Assembly: GCA_903899015.1 (NCBI GenBank)
Contig: CAIUHP010000084.1
Location: forward strand, 1-64,000
Direction: 5' to 3'
DNA from: an uncultured Armatimonadota bacterium
GTDB taxonomy: Bacteria > Armatimonadota > Fimbriimonadia > Fimbriimonadales > Fimbriimonadaceae
Length of the DNA stretch: 64,000 nucleotides
This document shows positions 35,291-44,698 of the stretch, piece after piece. The notes under the pieces are model-generated. The model had not been told where the DNA came from and did not search any database. It was given only the letters and a program-made list of their open reading frames with translations. The position numbers and the translations under genes were made by a program. The first letter of the stretch is position 1, and every line of letters begins with the position of its first letter.

Positions 35291-36544
35291 ATGAGCCAAC
35301 ACATTAACGTTCTGGATATGGCGCGAGAACAACTCGCGGTCGCCGCTAACATCTTGGATCTCGACAAGGGACTCCATGATGTTCTCTCTAAGCCCATGAG
35401 GCAACTTATCGTCCACTTCCCGGTGGTCCTCGATAATGGTGAGGTTCAAGTGTTTGAGGGCTATCGAGTCCAACACAACGCCGCACGAGGGCCCACGAAA
35501 GGCGGTATTCGATACCACCCGGATGTAGACGTCGAAGAAACAACTGCGTTAGCAATGTGGATGACGTGGAAGTGCGCGGTCGCAAACATTCCCTATGGCG
35601 GAGCGAAGGGCTCGGTCAAAGTGGATATTAAGCAGCTTTCCAAGCGAGAACTTGAGAAGCTCACCCGCCGCTTCGTTACCGAAATCGGTTCGATGATCGG
35701 TGAAAGAAGCGACATTCCTGCTCCCGATATTGGAACCAATGCCCAAGTCATGGCTTGGATCATGGACACGCTTTCGATGCAGAAGGGTTACACCGTTCCG
35801 GGTGTAGTTACGGGCAAGCCGATCGAACTCGGCGGCTCGGAAGGCCGAACTGAGGCTACTGGTCGAGGTGTCGTTGTAGTCATGGAAGAGGCAGCCAAGG
35901 TCATGAATATCGATCTGGGAAATGCCAAGGTCGTCGTTCAAGGATTTGGAAATGTCGGTGCTACGGCCGCAAAGCTTGCAGAAGAAGCAGGAGCTACCGT
36001 CGTGGGTATCAGCGATGCGGTGGGCGGAATTTACAATCCGAAAGGCCTTCCTGTTCACGATCTATTTAATCGATACTCCGGTCGAGATGGCGGTATTCGA
36101 GAGTACAAGGACGCGGAACAAGTTACAAACGCCCAACTGCTTGAGCTGCCTTGTGACATTCTGATCCCTGCAGCCGTTGCGGCTCAGATCACGAAAGACA
36201 ATGCTGACAAGATCAAGGCTCGCCTGATTGTCGAAGGCGGTAACGGTCCTTGTACGCCTGATGCGGACCATATTCTCTCTGACAAGAGCGTCTTGGTCGT
36301 TCCTGACATCCTTGCGAATGCAGGTGGTGTCATCGTTAGCTACTTCGAGTGGGTCCAAGACCTTCAAAACTTCTTCTGGGAAGAGAATGAGGTCAATCAT
36401 AAGCTCACGAAGATCATGCGTCACTCGTTTGCTTCCGTTGAAGCTTCGATGATGGCCCATAAGACGGATATGAGAACGGCGGCTCTGATTATCGGAGTCA
36501 AACGGGTTGCGGATGCCACGATACGAAGAGGCATCTTCCCCTGA
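35291..36544 (+). CDS. gdhA: Glutamate dehydrogenase (Glu/Leu/Phe/Val dehydrogenase family)
   Basis: A 417-aa enzyme with the family's substrate region (FEGYRVQHNAARGPTKGGIRYHPDV), catalytic Lys in IPYGGAKGSVKVD, the Asp in DIPAPDIGTNAQVMAW, and a Rossmann fold for the cofactor (VVVQGFGNVGATAAKLAEEAGATVVGISDA). It interconverts glutamate and 2-oxoglutarate plus ammonia. The acidic and neutral residues after the Rossmann motif favour NAD over NADP, but this is uncertain. It stands 20 bp behind mreD and ends in a strong terminator. Confidence 0.94.
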   Translation: MSQHINVLDMAREQLAVAANILDLDKGLHDVLSKPMRQLIVHFPVVLDNGEVQVFEGYRVQHNAARGPTKGGIRYHPDVDVEETTALAMWMTWKCAVANIPYGGAKGSVKVDIKQLSKRELEKLTRRFVTEIGSMIGERSDIPAPDIGTNAQVMAWIMDTLSMQKGYTVPGVVTGKPIELGGSEGRTEATGRGVVVVMEEAAKVMNIDLGNAKVVVQGFGNVGATAAKLAEEAGATVVGISDAVGGIYNPKGLPVHDLFNRYSGRDGGIREYKDAEQVTNAQLLELPCDILIPAAVAAQITKDNADKIKARLIVEGGNGPCTPDADHILSDKSVLVVPDILANAGGVIVSYFEWVQDLQNFFWEENEVNHKLTKIMRHSFASVEASMMAHKTDMRTAALIIGVKRVADATIRRGIFP

Positions 36545-36548
36545 TAAG

Positions 36549-36587
36549 ATTTGCCCTGGGAACAGGGCAAATTCTTCCCTTGTTTTT
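36549..36587 (+). terminator. Strong intrinsic terminator after gdhA
   Basis: ATTTGCCCTG (36549-36558) pairs perfectly with CAGGGCAAAT (36563-36572) around a GGAA tetraloop, followed by TCTTCCCTTGTTTTT. This is a classical Rho-independent terminator five bases after the gdhA stop. Confidence 0.92.
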
Positions 36588-36671
36588 ACGTTTCCCCAAC
36601 TGAACTCCCGGTTCTAAATTGTTGGGGCTTTACATTCGCAGTGAGTTGAGTCGAAGCGATTTAACTCAAAA

Positions 36672-37151
36672 ATGGTAATCTGCAGTATGCGAGACGTCGC
36701 CGGGGCTGGCTGTTTGTTTAATATCGAAGAGATTTTTGAAGTTCTTCCGCATCGATTTCCGATGTTGCTTGTGGATCGTATCCTGAGTGTAAGCGAGGAT
36801 GGAAAGTCCTGCAAGGGGCTCAAGAACGTCACGATCAATGAACCGTTTTTTCAAGGACACTATCCCGGTAAGCCAATCATGCCCGGCGTGCTCATCATGG
36901 AATCGATGGCCCAAGTTGGAGCCGCGCTCTTTTTATCGAAGCCTGAATATGCGGGCAAGATCCCTCTCATCGGTGGCATTGACAACGCGAAATTCAAACG
37001 GATGGTCGTTCCCGGGGATCAACTGATTCTCGATGTCGAAATTATCTGGGTTCGAGGCGTCATCGGAAAAATGAAAGGCTTAGCAAGTGTCGATGGTGAC
37101 CTTGCAGCTTCAATGGAAATGACTTTTAAATTGGCACCTAAGGAAAGCTAG
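36672..37151 (+). CDS. fabZ: 3-hydroxyacyl-[acyl-carrier-protein] dehydratase FabZ
   Basis: A 159-aa hotdog-fold dehydratase. The active-site motif is FFQGHYPGKPIMPGVLIMESMAQ with the catalytic His, and EEIFEVLPHRFPMLLVDRIL is the usual N-terminus. It dehydrates 3-hydroxyacyl-ACP in fatty acid synthesis. Start at ATG 36672 or, giving a more usual length, ATG 36687. It leads a fabZ-lpxA-lpxB run, so it balances fatty acid supply against lipid A synthesis, which uses the same 3-hydroxyacyl-ACP. Confidence 0.94.
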   Translation: MVICSMRDVAGAGCLFNIEEIFEVLPHRFPMLLVDRILSVSEDGKSCKGLKNVTINEPFFQGHYPGKPIMPGVLIMESMAQVGAALFLSKPEYAGKIPLIGGIDNAKFKRMVVPGDQLILDVEIIWVRGVIGKMKGLASVDGDLAASMEMTFKLAPKES

Positions 37152-37152
37152 T

Positions 37153-37941
37153 TTGGCGAAAATCCATCCGCTATCGAGTGTAGACCCAGGTGCCGAGCTT
37201 GCCGACGACGTTGAGATAGGCCCGTTTTGTAACGTGGAAGCTGGCACCGTTATTGGTGCAGGCTGTCGCCTTGATTCTCACGTCACGATCAAGCGTGGTA
37301 CGAGTCTTGGGGCCAACAACTACATGGCGCAAGGAGTCGTCTTAGGCGGCGATCCTCAAGACCGAAAATACAAAGGCGAGCCAACATTCCTGAAGATAGG
37401 GAACGACAATGTCTTTCGAGAGTACGTTACCGTTCACCGAGCAACAGGTGAAGGTTGCTACACCACGATGGGGGACGACAACTTCCTCATGGCCAACGTG
37501 CATCTTGGTCACAACGTCACGATGCATAGCCACATAACGATCGCCAACAACAGTGGTGTCTCAGGCCACGTTACGATCGAAGATCTCGTGACCATTGGCG
37601 GCATGGTTGGTGTTCACCAATTTGTGCGTATCGGACAGGTGGCAATGGTTGGTGGATTCATGCGGGTTGTCCGAGACATTCCACCGTACATGCTTGCTGG
37701 AGGGTTAGACGAGGAGATTCGAGACATCAATGCAATTGGTCTCCGTCGCCTCGGCATCACCCCTCAATCTCGATTAGCGCTTCACAAAGCCTGCAAACTC
37801 CTTTTCAAGTCTCAACTTGGCTTAACGAACGCCATGGAAATTGTCCGCAGAGAAGTACCAATGACAAAGGAAGTCGAAACGCTCCTGGACTTTGAAGAGC
37901 GGCGAAAGAACGGAAAGAACGGTCGTCAAGATCAGCGATGA
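37153..37941 (+). CDS. lpxA: Acyl-ACP--UDP-N-acetylglucosamine O-acyltransferase LpxA
   Basis: A 262-aa protein made of hexapeptide repeats (left-handed beta helix; for example VEAGTVIGAGCRLDSHVTI), followed by a helical C-terminus. The catalytic His lies in NVHLGHNVTMHSHITIANN, and GVHQFVRIGQVAMVGG is the conserved acyl-chain site. It adds the first 3-hydroxyacyl chain to UDP-GlcNAc, the first step of lipid A. The start is a TTG one base after the fabZ stop. Its presence argues for an outer membrane with lipid A. Confidence 0.95.
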   Translation: MAKIHPLSSVDPGAELADDVEIGPFCNVEAGTVIGAGCRLDSHVTIKRGTSLGANNYMAQGVVLGGDPQDRKYKGEPTFLKIGNDNVFREYVTVHRATGEGCYTTMGDDNFLMANVHLGHNVTMHSHITIANNSGVSGHVTIEDLVTIGGMVGVHQFVRIGQVAMVGGFMRVVRDIPPYMLAGGLDEEIRDINAIGLRRLGITPQSRLALHKACKLLFKSQLGLTNAMEIVRREVPMTKEVETLLDFEERRKNGKNGRQDQR

Positions 37942-39056
37942 ACGTTTTCTTTTCCGCTGGCGAAGCGTCTGGAGACGCATACGCAGCCGCGATGGCAACC
38001 GCGATTGGATCGGCTGCTAAAGCTGACCCTGACCTCAGCGTAACCCTCGCTGGAATAGGCGGTAAGCGTTTTCGAGAAACCGGCGCTAAGTTGATTGCAG
38101 ACTCGTCAACGTGGGGGGCAATCAGTATTACCGAGGCGTTAAAAGTCTATCCCCGAGTGGTTCGAAGCTATTATCGAATCAAAAGCTACCTGCGAACCGA
38201 ATCGCCGGGCCTGTTTATTCCGATTGACTTCGGTTATGTCAACATTCGATTGGCGCGGTATGCCAAGGCGCAGGGCTGGAAAGTTCTCTACTTTGTGCCT
38301 CCCGGTTCTTGGAGGCGAGATCGTCAGGGAAAAGATCTTGCTGCGATCACAGATGCGATCTCGACTCCTTTTTCATGGAGCGCCGAACTTCTGCAAGCCA
38401 AAGGATGCAAGGCAACATGGTTTGGGCATCCCATCAAACAACTTTTGGTTGACCGTAAGGTTGGGCGGTCTCCTGAGGCGTCGGAGCGAATCGCGGTATT
38501 GCCGGGCAGTCGATCCCATGAGATTGACCAAAACCTTCCCCTGCTTGCTCAATGCGACCTTGAACCGGTCGAGTTCGGCTTAGCTCCTTCGACGGATGTC
38601 GCAAGGTTTGAAGCGGAATGGAAACGGCTTGCCCCTGGCCGCACCAATGATCGATTTACTCAAGCCGACGTCTACGGTGTCTTGACTCGTTCTCGAGCCG
38701 CCATTGTCTGTAGTGGAACAGCTACCTTAGAGGCTGCCTTATGCCGATGCCCGATGGTTGTGATTTACAAATTTCCGAAGATCGCGGAAATTGAGGCCAA
38801 GCTCGTTGGATTTAAGCGACCTAAGTTTGTTGCCCTTCCGAATATTTTGCTTGACCGCTCGGTGGTTCCCGAGCTGATCCAAGAAGCCGCGACACCTGAA
38901 GCCTTGAAGAGTGAGGTTCACAAACTATTGTCAGATCCCGAACAACGTCGAGCTCAAATTGCCGCTTTCGACGAACTAGACGAACTCCTGGGACCATCGG
39001 ACGCGATATCAAAAACCTCGGAATTGGCAATTCAGATGATCAAAGAAGGCCTCTAA
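37938..39056 (+). CDS. lpxB: Lipid-A-disaccharide synthase LpxB (divergent)
   Basis: A 372-aa GT19-type glycosyltransferase. FSAGEASGDAYAAAM at the N-terminus, GIGGKRFRETGAKLI, FGHPIKQL, IAVLPGSRSHEID and VCSGTATLEAALCRCPMVVIYK are all expected. It joins two acylated glucosamines to make the lipid A disaccharide. The usual SVWAW segment is altered to FVPPGSWRRDRQ, and the C-terminus is shortened. The ATG overlaps the lpxA stop (ATGA). The 3' end overlaps the convergent HAD gene by 17 bp. Confidence 0.9.
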   Translation: MNVFFSAGEASGDAYAAAMATAIGSAAKADPDLSVTLAGIGGKRFRETGAKLIADSSTWGAISITEALKVYPRVVRSYYRIKSYLRTESPGLFIPIDFGYVNIRLARYAKAQGWKVLYFVPPGSWRRDRQGKDLAAITDAISTPFSWSAELLQAKGCKATWFGHPIKQLLVDRKVGRSPEASERIAVLPGSRSHEIDQNLPLLAQCDLEPVEFGLAPSTDVARFEAEWKRLAPGRTNDRFTQADVYGVLTRSRAAIVCSGTATLEAALCRCPMVVIYKFPKIAEIEAKLVGFKRPKFVALPNILLDRSVVPELIQEAATPEALKSEVHKLLSDPEQRRAQIAAFDELDELLGPSDAISKTSELAIQMIKEGL

Positions 39057-39816
39057 GGTCTTCGCTGAAAGCTTGCCCTACTGGCGCATGATGCGTCACC
39101 CCAGTCAGTACCAAGTGGGTTGGACATCCAGCTCGGCGACCGCTTTCAATATCGGTATCGAGTCGATCTCCTACTACAAGCGCTTCACTCGCCACACATC
39201 CAAATTCCTGCAGCATGAGATCGATGAGGAAAGGGTTGGGCTTACCAACGACATAGGGTTCGGTCTCACTGCACGCTTGGATTCCGGCGAGAACACTGCC
39301 TGCTCCCGGTACGAGCCGTCCTTGCTCCATTGGGTAGGTAGTGTCGGGGTTCGTAGCCACGAACGCTTGTCCAGAACGAATCCGCTGCATGGCGCCATTC
39401 ATGATGTCGTAAGTGAACTGGCGGCAAATACCCACAACGACCGCTTCGGACGGGCCTCCGTCCGGCATCACTCTTCCATCCTCACCCGCATTAACGACTT
39501 CAAGTCCGTGGTCGCGCAGTCCCGCAACAAGACCCGGTTCGCCGACAACGAAAACCGATCGTAATTCGGAAGCGATTAAGTACGATGCGCACCCAACGCC
39601 CGACGTGTAAATTTCATTGAGCTCAGCAGGGAAGCCCATGCGCCGAAGCTTGGCCAAAAAGAACTCGCGAGTTTGCCCCGAGTTATTGGTGAGATAGCCG
39701 ATCTGTGCGCCCTGAGCTTTGAGGGTGCAGATGGTCTCCGCGGCGTAAGGTATGGGTTCATCGCCTCGATAGACCGTTCCATCGAGGTCGAAGATGTAAA
39801 GCGAGTATCGCGGCAT
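39040..39816 (-). CDS. HAD-superfamily (IIA, NagD-like) phosphatase
   Basis: A 258-aa hydrolase with the HAD motifs: YIFDLDGTVYRGDEPIPYA (nucleophile Asp), YLTNNSGQTREFF (second motif), VGKPNPFLIDLM (Lys) and VVGDRLDTDIESGRRAG (Mg-binding Asp). The C2a cap between motifs II and III places it in the NagD/4-nitrophenylphosphatase/phosphoglycolate phosphatase branch. The substrate is uncertain. The start codon overlaps the stop of the prenyl synthase upstream by one base. Confidence 0.9.
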   Translation of the reverse strand: MPRYSLYIFDLDGTVYRGDEPIPYAAETICTLKAQGAQIGYLTNNSGQTREFFLAKLRRMGFPAELNEIYTSGVGCASYLIASELRSVFVVGEPGLVAGLRDHGLEVVNAGEDGRVMPDGGPSEAVVVGICRQFTYDIMNGAMQRIRSGQAFVATNPDTTYPMEQGRLVPGAGSVLAGIQACSETEPYVVGKPNPFLIDLMLQEFGCVASEALVVGDRLDTDIESGRRAGCPTHLVLTGVTHHAPVGQAFSEDLRGLL

Positions 39817-40829
39817 TACGACTGGCGGCGAATAATGTGATAGGCAACCGTCTCGAGAAGAGCCTTCGATGGAGAATCGGGAAGCTTGTCTAGGGTGAGA
39901 ATTGCCTGGGTGATGTGAGCTTTTGCGGCTTGCTCTGCGAGGTCAAAAGCGCCCCGGGTGTCCATCCAGTCTGAAATCATTCTGATTTCATCCTCATTCA
40001 CGCCGTTTCCAAACTTACGTCGAGCCATCGTCGACTCCGCTTCTGAAAGACAATCTCGAAGGAAGATAAGGGGAAGTGTGGCTTGGCCCTCTCGGAAGTC
40101 GGTGGCAATTGGCTTGCCGGTTTTGCTTTGGTCACCCCGATAGTCGAGGATGTCATCCACGATTTGGAACGCCATGCCAACGTGGTATCCAAAAGCCTTC
40201 AACGCTCGCTGAATTTCCTCGGGAGCCCCGGCAACAATCGCTCCTACTTCACAGCAACATTCAATGAACGACGCTGTTTTGAGCCCGAGAACATCCAAGT
40301 GAGTCGCCTCATCGAGATCGAAAATTCCGCGAACGCCGAGTTCGCGAACTTCACCCTCTGCGATATCGACTGCTGCCTCCGAGACGCTTCGAATGATGTC
40401 GAGGTCTCCGTCACGAGAGAGGAGCACCATTGCTTTTGAAAGCAAAACGTCTCCAGAAAGAATAGCTGCCGTATTGCCAAATTCTGCACTCGCCGTCGAT
40501 CGTCCTCGTCGCGTTACCGCATTATCGATTACGTCGTCGTGAATGAGGGTAGCCATATGGATCATTTCCATACAGGCACCCAACTTTCGAGTTCTCTCAA
40601 TACTGAATTCGAGGTTTGTCGCTTGCGCGGCCAGCGTCACAAAAGCCGGTCGCAATCGCTTGCCTCCCGCTTCAAGGGTATGCCGCCCAACCTTTTCTAC
40701 GAGGTCAACTTGCGAGCGAACCTGGAGGAGAAGTTCCTCTTCAACGATTGCCACTTCATCAGAAATGCGGGCAAGAAGTTCGGGGTCAACGCGGCCTTGG
40801 GACATTGCGGAGAATGCTGTTGCTGTCAT
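39816..40829 (-). CDS. Long-chain polyprenyl diphosphate synthase
   Basis: A 337-aa trans-prenyltransferase. The aspartate-rich motifs are LIHDDVIDNAVTRRG and QIVDDILDYRGD; GGKRLRPAF near residue 57 binds the isopentenyl diphosphate. It makes the side chain of a quinone (heptaprenyl to nonaprenyl); chain length cannot be read. Overlapping menG/ubiE upstream by 4 bp, it most likely serves menaquinone synthesis. Confidence 0.92.
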   Translation of the reverse strand: MTATAFSAMSQGRVDPELLARISDEVAIVEEELLLQVRSQVDLVEKVGRHTLEAGGKRLRPAFVTLAAQATNLEFSIERTRKLGACMEMIHMATLIHDDVIDNAVTRRGRSTASAEFGNTAAILSGDVLLSKAMVLLSRDGDLDIIRSVSEAAVDIAEGEVRELGVRGIFDLDEATHLDVLGLKTASFIECCCEVGAIVAGAPEEIQRALKAFGYHVGMAFQIVDDILDYRGDQSKTGKPIATDFREGQATLPLIFLRDCLSEAESTMARRKFGNGVNEDEIRMISDWMDTRGAFDLAEQAAKAHITQAILTLDKLPDSPSKALLETVAYHIIRRQS

Positions 40830-41569
40830 GATAGTCGCCCTCCTGGTTTTTGGGCGTAATGAATACAGATGTTCCCCAACAAGAGATCCTTGTGACGAAC
40901 ATTTTCGAACCCAGCACTCTCCATCGAGGCCGATAGTTGTTCTCGGGTCAGAAACCTAAGTGTACTTTTTGGGAGATAGGTGTAGGCCGTAGCTTTACCA
41001 AAAAGTGCGCCAAGTTTAGGGACGAGTTTCAAGCAGATGAGTTCCGAGCAAAACCTGAGAATCGTGTTTCTGGGGCGAGCCATATCCAAGGAAGCAAACC
41101 TGCCTCCTGGCTTGAGAACACGATAAGCTTCGCGATGGGCTTGGTCGATATCGGGAACATTTCGGATGCCCCAACCCACGCTGACGGCATCAAACTGATT
41201 GGAACCAATTGGCAAGCTACAAGCATCACCTAAAGAAATCGATTCTTGATTCTTCGTTTGAGCTACTTGAAGCATTGGCAAGCAGAAATCGACCCCAAAC
41301 ACATGGCCGCTTTTGCCAACTGCCATTCGAAGGGGAATCATAAAATCGCCTGTTCCACAGCAAACGTCGAGGGCAGACATACCTTCTGAAAGTTGAAGCG
41401 TGGAAACCGCAAATCGGCGCCAGCGGTGATGGAGTGAGAGGCTGATCAGGGAATTGATACGGTCGTACGAGGGAGCAATTTCAGCAAACATCCCCTGGAC
41501 GGCTTGACGTTTCTTCGTCCCTTCCGCTGTCCAGATTGCTTCTTCAGTACCTGAAATTTCCGCCTGCAC
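40826..41569 (-). CDS. menG: Demethylmenaquinone/ubiquinone methyltransferase (MenG/UbiE)
   Basis: A 247-aa SAM methyltransferase of the UbiE/COQ5 family: MFAEIAPSYDRINSLISLSLHHRWRRF at the N-terminus, ALDVCCGTGDFMIPL for SAM binding, DAVSVGWGIRNVPDIDQAHREAYRVLKPGG and FLTREQLSASMESAGFENVRHKDLLLGN. It adds the ring methyl group in the last step of menaquinone synthesis (or the UbiE step for ubiquinone; I expect menaquinone in this lineage). It forms an operon with the prenyl synthase. Confidence 0.93.
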   Translation of the reverse strand: MQAEISGTEEAIWTAEGTKKRQAVQGMFAEIAPSYDRINSLISLSLHHRWRRFAVSTLQLSEGMSALDVCCGTGDFMIPLRMAVGKSGHVFGVDFCLPMLQVAQTKNQESISLGDACSLPIGSNQFDAVSVGWGIRNVPDIDQAHREAYRVLKPGGRFASLDMARPRNTILRFCSELICLKLVPKLGALFGKATAYTYLPKSTLRFLTREQLSASMESAGFENVRHKDLLLGNICIHYAQKPGGRLS

Positions 41570-41729
41570 ACTCTCTTATACCACCCCTTTGAGGGGTTAG
41601 TTACAGAACTTTCAAGAAAATGTGAAAACTGACGGCGAAATGTCAGATTGTCCTTATTCCGTGGATTATCTATCCGGAAAAACCGATTAAGTGGGACCTG
41701 GATCAAAACGGGTAAGGTCCGCCAAAGTT

Positions 41730-43988
41730 ATGATTGATGCCTCCAAAACTCGATGGCTGGATATGATGGGGATGGCGGTTTCCGACCCCGATCATCAAGA
41801 TGTTCATGAGGCATTCCGGGGCGCATTCCGTTCTACCGCTGGCACACGAGCGAGAATCGATGTTTTTTCTACTTGTCCATTCCTGATTTATTTGGATGGA
41901 GCGTTAATCGGCGAGGGGCCCATGCGCTGGGCGGACACGCAGCCAGAATATCAGAGCTTTGAAGTTAAGCTTAAAACTGGCGATCACGTTGTCGCTATTC
42001 ACGCTCATTACGAGGGAGTCGAGACACGGCTACTCCGAATTCAGCCGGGATTTTTGGCATGCAGGGTTGAGCAAAGCGAATCCTTCCAAACCATTGAGTG
42101 GAAATCCACTCCACTGAGAGGTTACTCTTCAAAAGTAAAGCGAATCAATCCAGAGCTTGGCTGGATGGAATGGTGCGATACAAGGCAACACCCTTCCGAT
42201 TGGATATCGGTAAAGAGTGGAGGTTCCGATTGGGCACCTGTTAAAGCTCAGGCATGGGTAGGAATCGCTCCACGCCAAAGCGAGATTAAGCTCGCTGTAT
42301 CTCTTCCTTTCGAAGCCAAAATTCTGGCCAAGGGCGAATTCACTGAGGTCTTTGGTTACGACAACGATGAGCCGAATGCTCAGTTCTTCCTTCGGGATTT
42401 GGCCGCTTATCATGGACCGCCTCAAGGTGTTTGGAGACGTTTCGACTTAGGCAAAGTGCGCTTAATGCGCCCAAAGTTCACCATTGAAGCTCCTGCGGGA
42501 GCAATCGTGACCTTTGCCTATTCAGAGAATTTGGTGCATGGACGGGTCTCTCCGTGGATCACGCTTTCTGCGGGGCCGTCATCCAATCTCGATCGCTACG
42601 TCGTAAGGGGAGGCGTCCAAGAATTTCACCCAATGACTCCCAAAGGCGGTCGGTACGTGGAAGTTCATGTTACCGCCGACCCTAAAAAGGTGCGATTTGT
42701 GGAAGAGAAGTTCGTCGATCGGACTTACCACGGCTCGCCTCAAGGGGCCTTTCACTCAAGCGATGCAAGGCTCAATGAGATTTTTGCCACCGGAATCCAT
42801 ACCTATGCGAGTTGTAGCGAGGATTCGGTCATCGATAATCCGACGCGAGAAAGAGGGGAATGGATTGGAGACACGCTTTCTATCGGTCTCGAAAATGCGG
42901 GGGCTGTTTTTAGTGATTTGAAGCTCTTTCGCAACGCCCTCCGGCACGCTGCCTACTGCTCCAGGAGTGACGGGTTGGTCGCTGGCTTATGTCCAGGCAC
43001 AGTAGGCTATCTTTCGACCTATGCCTGCCACTGGATGAACGCGGCAGTGCGGTTGTGGGAAATGACCGGAGATCGCGATTCCCTGAGAGAACTGTTCCCA
43101 TTCGCCCGAAAGAACATGGTCGCTTTCTCGACTCACCTAACAGATGCAGGTCTTGAAGGAGATTTGGGCTGGGCGTTCATTGATTGGGGATATGTCGGTA
43201 ACGAAGGTTCGAGCGACATGGGACTGAATCTCATTTACCTTTCGGCCCTTCGCAGCATGATCCGGTGGTGCAGCGCTCTTGGCGAACCCACCTCGGAGTA
43301 TGAAGCTGCGGAAAGTCGCCTCAAACACGCGATTCTCACCTACTTCTCGACGAATGCTCACAGGCCCGAGAAAGTTGGACTGCAACGAGTTGTGCTAGCC
43401 CTTCGCTCTGGGCTGGTACCAACTGTGCACCAGCCGAATTGGGTTCAGTTCGTCAAGAAGCATTACCTTTCTTGTTTTCCGAACGATCAATTTGCCCCAC
43501 ATCTCGCTGACCCAGGAACAGCGCAACCGCGATTGATAACTCCCTTTTTTAGTCACTTCGCGTTGTCAGTTCTGTGGGAGCATGGTGAAGGTGAGTTCGT
43601 TCTCAATCAATATCGGACGTGTTGGGGATGGGCGCTCGATCAAGGCTTAACAACCTGGCCGGAAGTATTCGACCTTCGGTGGTCTCATTGTCATCAGTGG
43701 TCGGGCTGCCCGACTTGGCAGATGTCTCGATATGTCTTAGGACTGTCTCCGCGGCGGGATCTGGAAGCCAATACATTCGAATTTCGCCCTCATGTCACTT
43801 CGCTAGAAAAGGTGCAAGGAAAGATTCCAATCGCCGGAAGCACCTACGTCATTCACGTGGACGTCCATCGCACTTCCATGCAATCGCACTGGCACATTCA
43901 ATCCGAAATTCCAATTCGCCTTCTCTTCGATGGCAAATTAAGCGAGCCCCTTACCAAGTTTGAGCATTCGGTGACGCTTAAAGATTAG
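41730..43988 (+). CDS. Alpha-L-rhamnosidase-like glycoside hydrolase (GH78 type)
   Basis: A 752-aa protein. Two N-terminal beta domains (DVFSTCPFLIYLDGALIGEGP, GDHVVAIHAHYEG; then VWRRFDLGKVRLMRP, GAIVTFAYSENLVHGRV) come before an (alpha/alpha)6 barrel. The barrel has SCSEDSVIDNPTRERGEWIGDT, FIDWGYVGNEG, TTWPEVFDLRWSHCHQWSGCPTWQMSRYVLGL, matching the GH78 layout, with the acid Glu probably in TRERGEW and the base Glu in WPEVF. There is no signal peptide, so it should be cytoplasmic. The ATG at 41730 (MIDASKTRWLD) is chosen; a start at 41691 adds 13 residues. The exact substrate is not certain. It is divergent from menG. Confidence 0.82.
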   Translation: MIDASKTRWLDMMGMAVSDPDHQDVHEAFRGAFRSTAGTRARIDVFSTCPFLIYLDGALIGEGPMRWADTQPEYQSFEVKLKTGDHVVAIHAHYEGVETRLLRIQPGFLACRVEQSESFQTIEWKSTPLRGYSSKVKRINPELGWMEWCDTRQHPSDWISVKSGGSDWAPVKAQAWVGIAPRQSEIKLAVSLPFEAKILAKGEFTEVFGYDNDEPNAQFFLRDLAAYHGPPQGVWRRFDLGKVRLMRPKFTIEAPAGAIVTFAYSENLVHGRVSPWITLSAGPSSNLDRYVVRGGVQEFHPMTPKGGRYVEVHVTADPKKVRFVEEKFVDRTYHGSPQGAFHSSDARLNEIFATGIHTYASCSEDSVIDNPTRERGEWIGDTLSIGLENAGAVFSDLKLFRNALRHAAYCSRSDGLVAGLCPGTVGYLSTYACHWMNAAVRLWEMTGDRDSLRELFPFARKNMVAFSTHLTDAGLEGDLGWAFIDWGYVGNEGSSDMGLNLIYLSALRSMIRWCSALGEPTSEYEAAESRLKHAILTYFSTNAHRPEKVGLQRVVLALRSGLVPTVHQPNWVQFVKKHYLSCFPNDQFAPHLADPGTAQPRLITPFFSHFALSVLWEHGEGEFVLNQYRTCWGWALDQGLTTWPEVFDLRWSHCHQWSGCPTWQMSRYVLGLSPRRDLEANTFEFRPHVTSLEKVQGKIPIAGSTYVIHVDVHRTSMQSHWHIQSEIPIRLLFDGKLSEPLTKFEHSVTLKD

Positions 43989-44036
43989 AGACTTCTTTCT
44001 TGGAATTTTCGGGTTTCGTGTATCGTTTAAGCAATC

Positions 44037-44687
44037 ATGCTCCTCATCGCAACTCTCGTTTTGGGTGTCCAACGTCCTCCTGCCGATGAGGTGATGAAGT
44101 CGATGCTGGCTCACTATCAGAGACTAAAGAGCTATTCCGCGAAAATCATCCACCACGGTGACTTTCTATCTGAATCAAAGGAGTCGACCGACACGCTGTC
44201 TTGGCTCGCACCGAAACGATTTGAAATCGTTTCGAATAAGGATTCTTCTCCGAAAATATCCTCCAACGGCAAACGGGTTGCGACCTTCGTGCTCCAAGGG
44301 GTTCCAATTTTGGAAGATTTAACTCAGGGCCAGCATATTCCTGCATGGGAGCCACGGGGCGGCATCGTACTTTCACTGCTCATGCGTGGCCAGTTGGCAG
44401 ACCAGTTATTGCACCCCGAAAAGCCACTCAAAGTGAGTTACTCTTATGGCAAGGACCTCAAGTGGCATGATGTTCCGGTGAGCCAGATAGAAGGGAAGTT
44501 AACGGCTCCCGGATTTACCGAGACGATCAATTACTACCTGAGCCCAGACTGTAAGCAGATCGTTGGGCTGGAAGTAATCACCGGTGATCGATCTGTTTGG
44601 ACTCAGTACACCGAAGTCCAAGAGAATCCGTTGTTGCCAAAATGGCTGGGAGACCTCCCGAAAACTTCAGGCGAGTCTCCCAATTAA
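44037..44687 (+). CDS. LolA-like secreted protein of unknown function
   Basis: A 216-aa protein with a short signal-like N-terminus (MLLIATLVLGVQ). The body ADEVMKSMLAHYQRLKSYSAKIIHHGD, WLAPKRFEIVS, SSNGKRVATFV, and INYYLSPDCKQIVGLEVI follows the LolA/LppX half-barrel pattern, which binds lipid chains of lipoproteins. Many such relatives in this type of bacteria (DUF2092-like) have no proven role. It follows the GH78 gene by 48 bp and converges with the S9 peptidase. Confidence 0.65.
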   Translation: MLLIATLVLGVQRPPADEVMKSMLAHYQRLKSYSAKIIHHGDFLSESKESTDTLSWLAPKRFEIVSNKDSSPKISSNGKRVATFVLQGVPILEDLTQGQHIPAWEPRGGIVLSLLMRGQLADQLLHPEKPLKVSYSYGKDLKWHDVPVSQIEGKLTAPGFTETINYYLSPDCKQIVGLEVITGDRSVWTQYTEVQENPLLPKWLGDLPKTSGESPN

Positions 44688-44698
44688 GTTTGGAATCG

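Noticed and set aside
41582-41597. Hairpin ACCCCT-TTG-AGGGGT between menG and the GH78-type gene
   Set aside because: Both genes point away from it, so it cannot be a terminator. Six pairs at this place are not enough to claim an operator.
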